NCBI GenBank assembly: GCA_902826835.1
Contig: CADEGH010000011.1
Span: forward strand, 62,001 to 126,000
Direction of reading: 5' to 3'
Length of the DNA: 64,000 bases
Source of the DNA: an uncultured bacterium
GTDB lineage: Bacteria > Planctomycetota > GCA-002687715
In this document: positions 60,160 through 64,000 of the stretch, one piece after another
How the letters are laid out: the number at the start of each line of letters is the position of its first letter
How positions within the stretch are numbered: the stretch's first letter is position 1
Translations under genes and position numbers: made by a program
Notes under the pieces: generated by a model
The model's input: the letters and a program-made list of their open reading frames with translations, nothing else
The model's database searches: none
What the model was told of the DNA's origin: nothing

Positions 60160-63100
60160 TCAAGGGCTCGGGTAGATTTGGATCTCATGACCGTCCGTAA
60201 TCGCAACGATTCCGTTCGTCGCGAGTGGCGTCAGTACTGCGCCCTGAACCAGTAGCGAAATTCCGCTTATACCTGGAGGAACTTGCAGGTACAGACCGTT
60301 GCCCGACCAAGAAAGTCCAGGAACTAGGCCACCGGGGAGAGGTGTGAACCCGTCGCGCAGAACGAAGAATGTGAAGGGATTTACGTGAAGTCCGGGAAAC
60401 AGTGATGGCGGAGGGCTTCCCGTCGGGAACCCGTCCCCTACCATGAGATAGGGAGTTCCGATCAGTGAACCCTGTGGGCTGCTCATCAGGAAGTACATCG
60501 TGTCCCCTCCCATTGCTACCTTTTGGCGCTGCGCGAGGGGCCCGATTCCGTTCACCAGGCTCACGAGGGTCAGATCATCGCCGGTCCCTGAATAGACGGG
60601 AACCAACGATTCGTGCTCGTAGGCACCCATGTCCACCGCCAGTCCCATGAAACGTGGACTGCCGGCCAAGTCCGTAGCCGGCAGCATGGCTACTCCCGGT
60701 GTTCCGGTATCGCGGCATGGAGATCCACTGGTGAGACGAAAGTCTTCGGCTTGGGCATCCACGAATAGCGGATTCGCAAAGGAATTACCCACGCCAGCGT
60801 AGCCGTTCATGATGACGCTGTGCGTTACCGCCGCCAGCCCACCCACTTGCGTCCCGCTATTGCTCCATAATATGCTGTCTCGAATGCTCACCGCTTGGAG
60901 GACACTACTGTTGTGGACGCCGCCCGTTCCGTTCGAAGGACCAATAGGAGTCGCACCTGGTTCATTGCCGTAGAAGGTGCAAAATTTGATGTCCGCGTTA
61001 GCGTCGGTACTAATGGCGCCGCCTTGGCCCGGAGTGGCGACCCCAGAGAATGAGCCTAAGTGGCTGCCGGCCTGATTCAGCACGAAGAGGGAGTTCACGA
61101 CCGTAACCAGGAAATTGCCTTCAGCTCGGATCGCGCCACCGTGCCCGAACGGAGTTCCGTTCGGATTGCTGACTCCCGATACTGATCCCGCGACATTGCC
61201 GCGAAAAATGCAGCCCTCTATAGCTACATTTCCGACGGAGAACAGCGCGCCGCCTTTGCCGCTCACACCAAAGACAATGATTGATAACAATGAACATCTG
61301 TTGTCAATGAACCCGCACCCGGAAAACTTAGTGATTGAAGAAGGGGACCCGAGTGCATTATTTAAGTAGACGGCTCCCCCGTTTACGATGGATCCCTCTC
61401 CCTGGGCTTGATTTTCCAGGAACTCGCAGTCCTCGAAGACTGGATAGCCGTTATCTACCCTGACGGCCCCACCAGGATTACTGTTGTAACTCGTATTCCT
61501 GATGAATTTGCAACTCTGAAAAGTCGCTGAGGCGTTCAAAATTCGCACCGCTCCTCCTCCGATACGTGCCCCGTGCCTGAAGACCAAGTTGATGAATTTC
61601 GAGTCGAGACTCTCGCCGCTAACTAGATCCAGGATGCCTGTCGCGAAGTTGCCGTCCAGAACCGTCGGCAGAGTGCCACCTGCCCCACGGAATGTGAGGT
61701 TTTTACCGACTGGATTGATGGGCGTTGCCACGTAATGAACGCCGGGCCCGAACTGTACGGAATCTCCGTCCAACGCTGCCGCTATCGCGGCGCTCGCAGT
61801 TGCGTAGTTACCCGGTACGTTGAGCACGATGGGCTCTCTGAAAGTATATCCCCCAACAAGGCTCGACGTGTACGTACCAAAGTGAACCGACACCGTAACG
61901 GAGCCTCCTGCGTGAGCCGGTGTTACCGCCTCGATCGTGGAAGAGTTGAGGGCGCTGAACGAAGCGGCCGGGAGTGCTCCGAAGCTCACGGAGGTGGCAT
62001 CGCCGATGCCCGGACCGGTGAGAGTGACCACGGTCCCGCCTACCGCTGGGCCGAGGGATGGAGCGACCCCCGTCAGGTTAAATTCGTAGTTGTAAGCTCC
62101 AGCGAGTAGAGAGGTGGTGGGGCCAAATTCCACGGCAATATCGACTGGGCCTGGTCCGGCCTGAGGAGAGGTGGCACGGATGGAGTTGTTATTCAGCACC
62201 GTGAAGGGTGTCGTGAGGCCGTCGATTCTCAAGGTAGACGCAACGCCAATGCCGGGACCCGACATGGTGAGCAGTGTTCCGCCAAATACGGAACCAGAAC
62301 TTGGTGATACTGACTGAAGATCGAAAGGGAAGTTGACTCCACCTGGAATAATGAAGATCTCCGGATTATAGAGTCCGTACTCTATCGAAATCGTTGCCGT
62401 CCCTGGGACCATTCGTGGAGGAATGATGAACTGAAGAACCCCGATCAGGTAAGTAGTAAAAGGCACCTCGATGGAATCGACATAGATTCGGCGTACGATG
62501 CTAAATCCTTGTCCGGTGACGGATACCTGCAGCGGGGACCCGAGCAGGCCGGCAGAGGGGGTAAGTAGAAGATTCGGCTGTACAATTCGCTCATCAGCGC
62601 CGATGTCGGCATCGGATCCAAGGTACGGAGGCTCTCCATCGATGTCCGAGCCACCACCTCCCGGCTTGGTCGCCTGAACGAACGCGTTGACAGTGTTTAT
62701 GAGGGGCGAGCTAGCAAGCAGATGCAGATTCTTGTTCGGGAGGTCCTCGAATTGAGGATCTACCGCTCCGACAACTCCCTGTATGTTGGATTCTTGAATC
62801 GACGGCGACCCCTGAATTCCTCCGGGCGCGGAGCTACCGGATGGTCCAGGAGGGCCTGAACCAAAGCCTGGGCCTCCGGTTCCTCCGGCGCCTCCGCTGC
62901 CCGGAGTGCCGGGGTTATTAGCCCAAACGATGCATCCGAAGATCTCCAGAGTCCCTCCCACGAGAGCCACGGCGCCGACACCCGCGTTACCTCCTGCGCC
63001 ACCGGTCTGGCCGGGTTGGGCTGACGTGAATGAGTACCCGGTTCCCCCCATGCCTCCATCCCCGCCGCGGTTGCTCGCAAGGGTGCAGCGTACGAGGGTG

Positions 63101-64000
63101 ACCGCACCTGACTCGACACGAAGGGCTCCGCCTGAACCTCCCGCTCCGCCTAGGCGACCTGGGCCAAAGAGGGGCGGTGGTCCACCATTTCCGCCGTCGC
63201 CGGCTGAGTTGTCAGTGAAAATGCAGAACTGGAAGGAGGGGCTCCCGCCAGTGACGTTCACTGCACCTCCTCCGCCCCCCGTGGTTCCGTTTGCGATGGT
63301 CGCCCCTCCATCACCAGCTCGGTTTCCGTCCAGGATGCAACGCCGGATCTGAGGTGACGATCCGGCGATCAGGATTCCACCGCCGTGCTGGCCTTGAGAA
63401 GCGAAGGTGCCATTCGGGGCCTGGCCGTTGCGGAGGGTGAAGCCAGTCACGATTGAGGCGGAACTCTCCCCTCCCTGAAATCGGAACACCCTCCCTAGGT
63501 TCTGGGCATCGATAATCGTCTGATAAGGGCCTTCCAGGCTTGTAAGAACAAGGTTCTTCCCTCCGAAATCGAGCGAATGCTCGGCGTAGACTCCGGGTCC
63601 GACGGTGATAGTGGATCCGGTAGGCAGTGCGTTGATCGCTGCCTGAATCGTTGGGTAGTCACAGGGAACCGTTGGCCCCCCGACGACGCCCACTTGCCCA
63701 TAGACCGCTCCTCGGTCCGTGCCGCCATCATCATCGAAGGGCGCGCCGGCGGCGAAGGTGAAACAGGAGGCTCCGATCCAGGCCACCGACCGGCCAAAGC
63801 CGTCCCCATCGTCCAGGGTCAGTCCCGGAAGGCCGGAGGTGGAGCTGATTTTCGTGTGTCCGGTGACCAGCCCCGTGGGCGAGAGGTGGAGTGTATACAA
63901 GGCTCCGCGATCAGCGCCTCCATCGTCATCGCCAGGTGCCCCCACTAGGAGGTCCGGGATGCCGTCAGCGTTTTGATCCGTAGCTCCCGCCAATTGGTTC
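60160..64000 (-). CDS. Large secreted beta-helix/IPT protein, N-terminus cut by window edge
   Basis: At least 1279 residues are visible and the frame is open to the right edge, so the start and any signal peptide are missing. The order is: FG-GAP repeats (DQNADGIPDLLVGAPGDDDGG), a first beta-helix opening with CDYPTIQAAINALPTGSTITVGPGVYAE and rich in Gly-Gly (GGDGGMGG), three IPT/TIG domains (about 500-750; GPGIGVAS-type), a second beta-helix opening with NYATASAAIAAALDGDSVQFGPGVHYVA, then 'SPCRDTGTPGV' and 'DMGAYEHE', and a closing beta module homologous to that in the neighbouring gene. No catalytic motif seen; likely a surface or extracellular structural protein. Confidence 0.9.
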   Translation of the reverse strand, partial: NQLAGATDQNADGIPDLLVGAPGDDDGGADRGALYTLHLSPTGLVTGHTKISSTSGLPGLTLDDGDGFGRSVAWIGASCFTFAAGAPFDDDGGTDRGAVYGQVGVVGGPTVPCDYPTIQAAINALPTGSTITVGPGVYAEHSLDFGGKNLVLTSLEGPYQTIIDAQNLGRVFRFQGGESSASIVTGFTLRNGQAPNGTFASQGQHGGGILIAGSSPQIRRCILDGNRAGDGGATIANGTTGGGGGAVNVTGGSPSFQFCIFTDNSAGDGGNGGPPPLFGPGRLGGAGGSGGALRVESGAVTLVRCTLASNRGGDGGMGGTGYSFTSAQPGQTGGAGGNAGVGAVALVGGTLEIFGCIVWANNPGTPGSGGAGGTGGPGFGSGPPGPSGSSAPGGIQGSPSIQESNIQGVVGAVDPQFEDLPNKNLHLLASSPLINTVNAFVQATKPGGGGSDIDGEPPYLGSDADIGADERIVQPNLLLTPSAGLLGSPLQVSVTGQGFSIVRRIYVDSIEVPFTTYLIGVLQFIIPPRMVPGTATISIEYGLYNPEIFIIPGGVNFPFDLQSVSPSSGSVFGGTLLTMSGPGIGVASTLRIDGLTTPFTVLNNNSIRATSPQAGPGPVDIAVEFGPTTSLLAGAYNYEFNLTGVAPSLGPAVGGTVVTLTGPGIGDATSVSFGALPAASFSALNSSTIEAVTPAHAGGSVTVSVHFGTYTSSLVGGYTFREPIVLNVPGNYATASAAIAAALDGDSVQFGPGVHYVATPINPVGKNLTFRGAGGTLPTVLDGNFATGILDLVSGESLDSKFINLVFRHGARIGGGAVRILNASATFQSCKFIRNTSYNSNPGGAVRVDNGYPVFEDCEFLENQAQGEGSIVNGGAVYLNNALGSPSSITKFSGCGFIDNRCSLLSIIVFGVSGKGGALFSVGNVAIEGCIFRGNVAGSVSGVSNPNGTPFGHGGAIRAEGNFLVTVVNSLFVLNQAGSHLGSFSGVATPGQGGAISTDANADIKFCTFYGNEPGATPIGPSNGTGGVHNSSVLQAVSIRDSILWSNSGTQVGGLAAVTHSVIMNGYAGVGNSFANPLFVDAQAEDFRLTSGSPCRDTGTPGVAMLPATDLAGSPRFMGLAVDMGAYEHESLVPVYSGTGDDLTLVSLVNGIGPLAQRQKVAMGGDTMYFLMSSPQGSLIGTPYLMVGDGFPTGSPPPSLFPGLHVNPFTFFVLRDGFTPLPGGLVPGLSWSGNGLYLQVPPGISGISLLVQGAVLTPLATNGIVAITDGHEIQIYPSP

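Noticed and set aside
1..64000. CRISPR arrays, insertion sequences, integrase or prophage genes
   Set aside because: No regularly spaced repeats, transposase motifs, terminal inverted repeats with a transposase, or phage structural genes were seen anywhere in the window.

Overview
The window reads as a contiguous piece of a GC-rich Gram-negative chromosome. The closest fit is a member of the Planctomycetota, probably one of the marine, deep-branching lineages. This rests on gene content rather than any marker gene: many large secreted proteins built from FG-GAP/VCBS propellers or right-handed beta-helices, an ECF sigma factor overlapping a Ser/Thr kinase with TPRs, two DUF1570-like HExxH proteases, a lipoprotein with duplicated haloperoxidase domains, and unusual enzyme fusions. 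No rRNA, tRNA, CRISPR array, transposase or integrase was found. Both edges cut a gene: an SRPBCC protein on the left and a beta-helix/IPT protein on the right.

Layout. 1-2.9 kb: end of an SRPBCC gene and the proline operon proB-proA. 2.9-12.6 kb: a haloperoxidase/PAP2 enzyme, a 972-residue FG-GAP protein, a divergent lipoprotein with two complete haloperoxidase domains, a YdcF/SanA-type membrane protein and a small secreted protein. 12.6-19 kb: a stress and defence-like patch with an AlkC-type DNA glycosylase, a DUF4143 ATPase behind a palindromic operator, a second small secreted protein, and a two-gene unit in which a DUF262 protein overlaps a HipA kinase. 19-26 kb: a membrane protein with an apparent frameshift, a TolB-like propeller, a metallophosphoesterase, an MBOAT/SGNH acetylation pair and a carboxypeptidase-regulatory-like protein. 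25.7-33.6 kb: the ECF-kinase pair and a 1234-residue astacin/FG-GAP/lamin-tail protein. 34-39.6 kb: UbiE/MenG methyltransferase head to head with a glutaredoxin-like protein, an SDR/membrane protein/M28 peptidase operon, and a glycosyltransferase-HAD phosphatase fusion. 40-46 kb: a VCBS protein, a DEAD-box helicase and a PseG/GT-B-like protein. 46-57.7 kb: two DUF1570-like proteases, an AmiE-NamZ cell-wall recycling fusion, a second M28 peptidase, a glucose/sorbosone dehydrogenase-like protein, PcnB and a YkgJ-type Cys-cluster protein. 57.9-64 kb: two adjacent beta-helix proteins in locally lower-GC DNA.

How the genes relate. Most of the coding capacity goes to exported proteins, and at least eight carry recurring C-terminal modules that look lineage-specific and may serve surface display or sorting. 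Candidates for new biology are the DUF262-HipA unit, the DUF4143 ATPase with its operator over the -10, the tandem haloperoxidase, the two enzyme fusions, a REP-like inverted repeat seen three times, and a possible 19-codon gene followed by a strong terminator. Assignments come from reading the sequence only; no database search was made.
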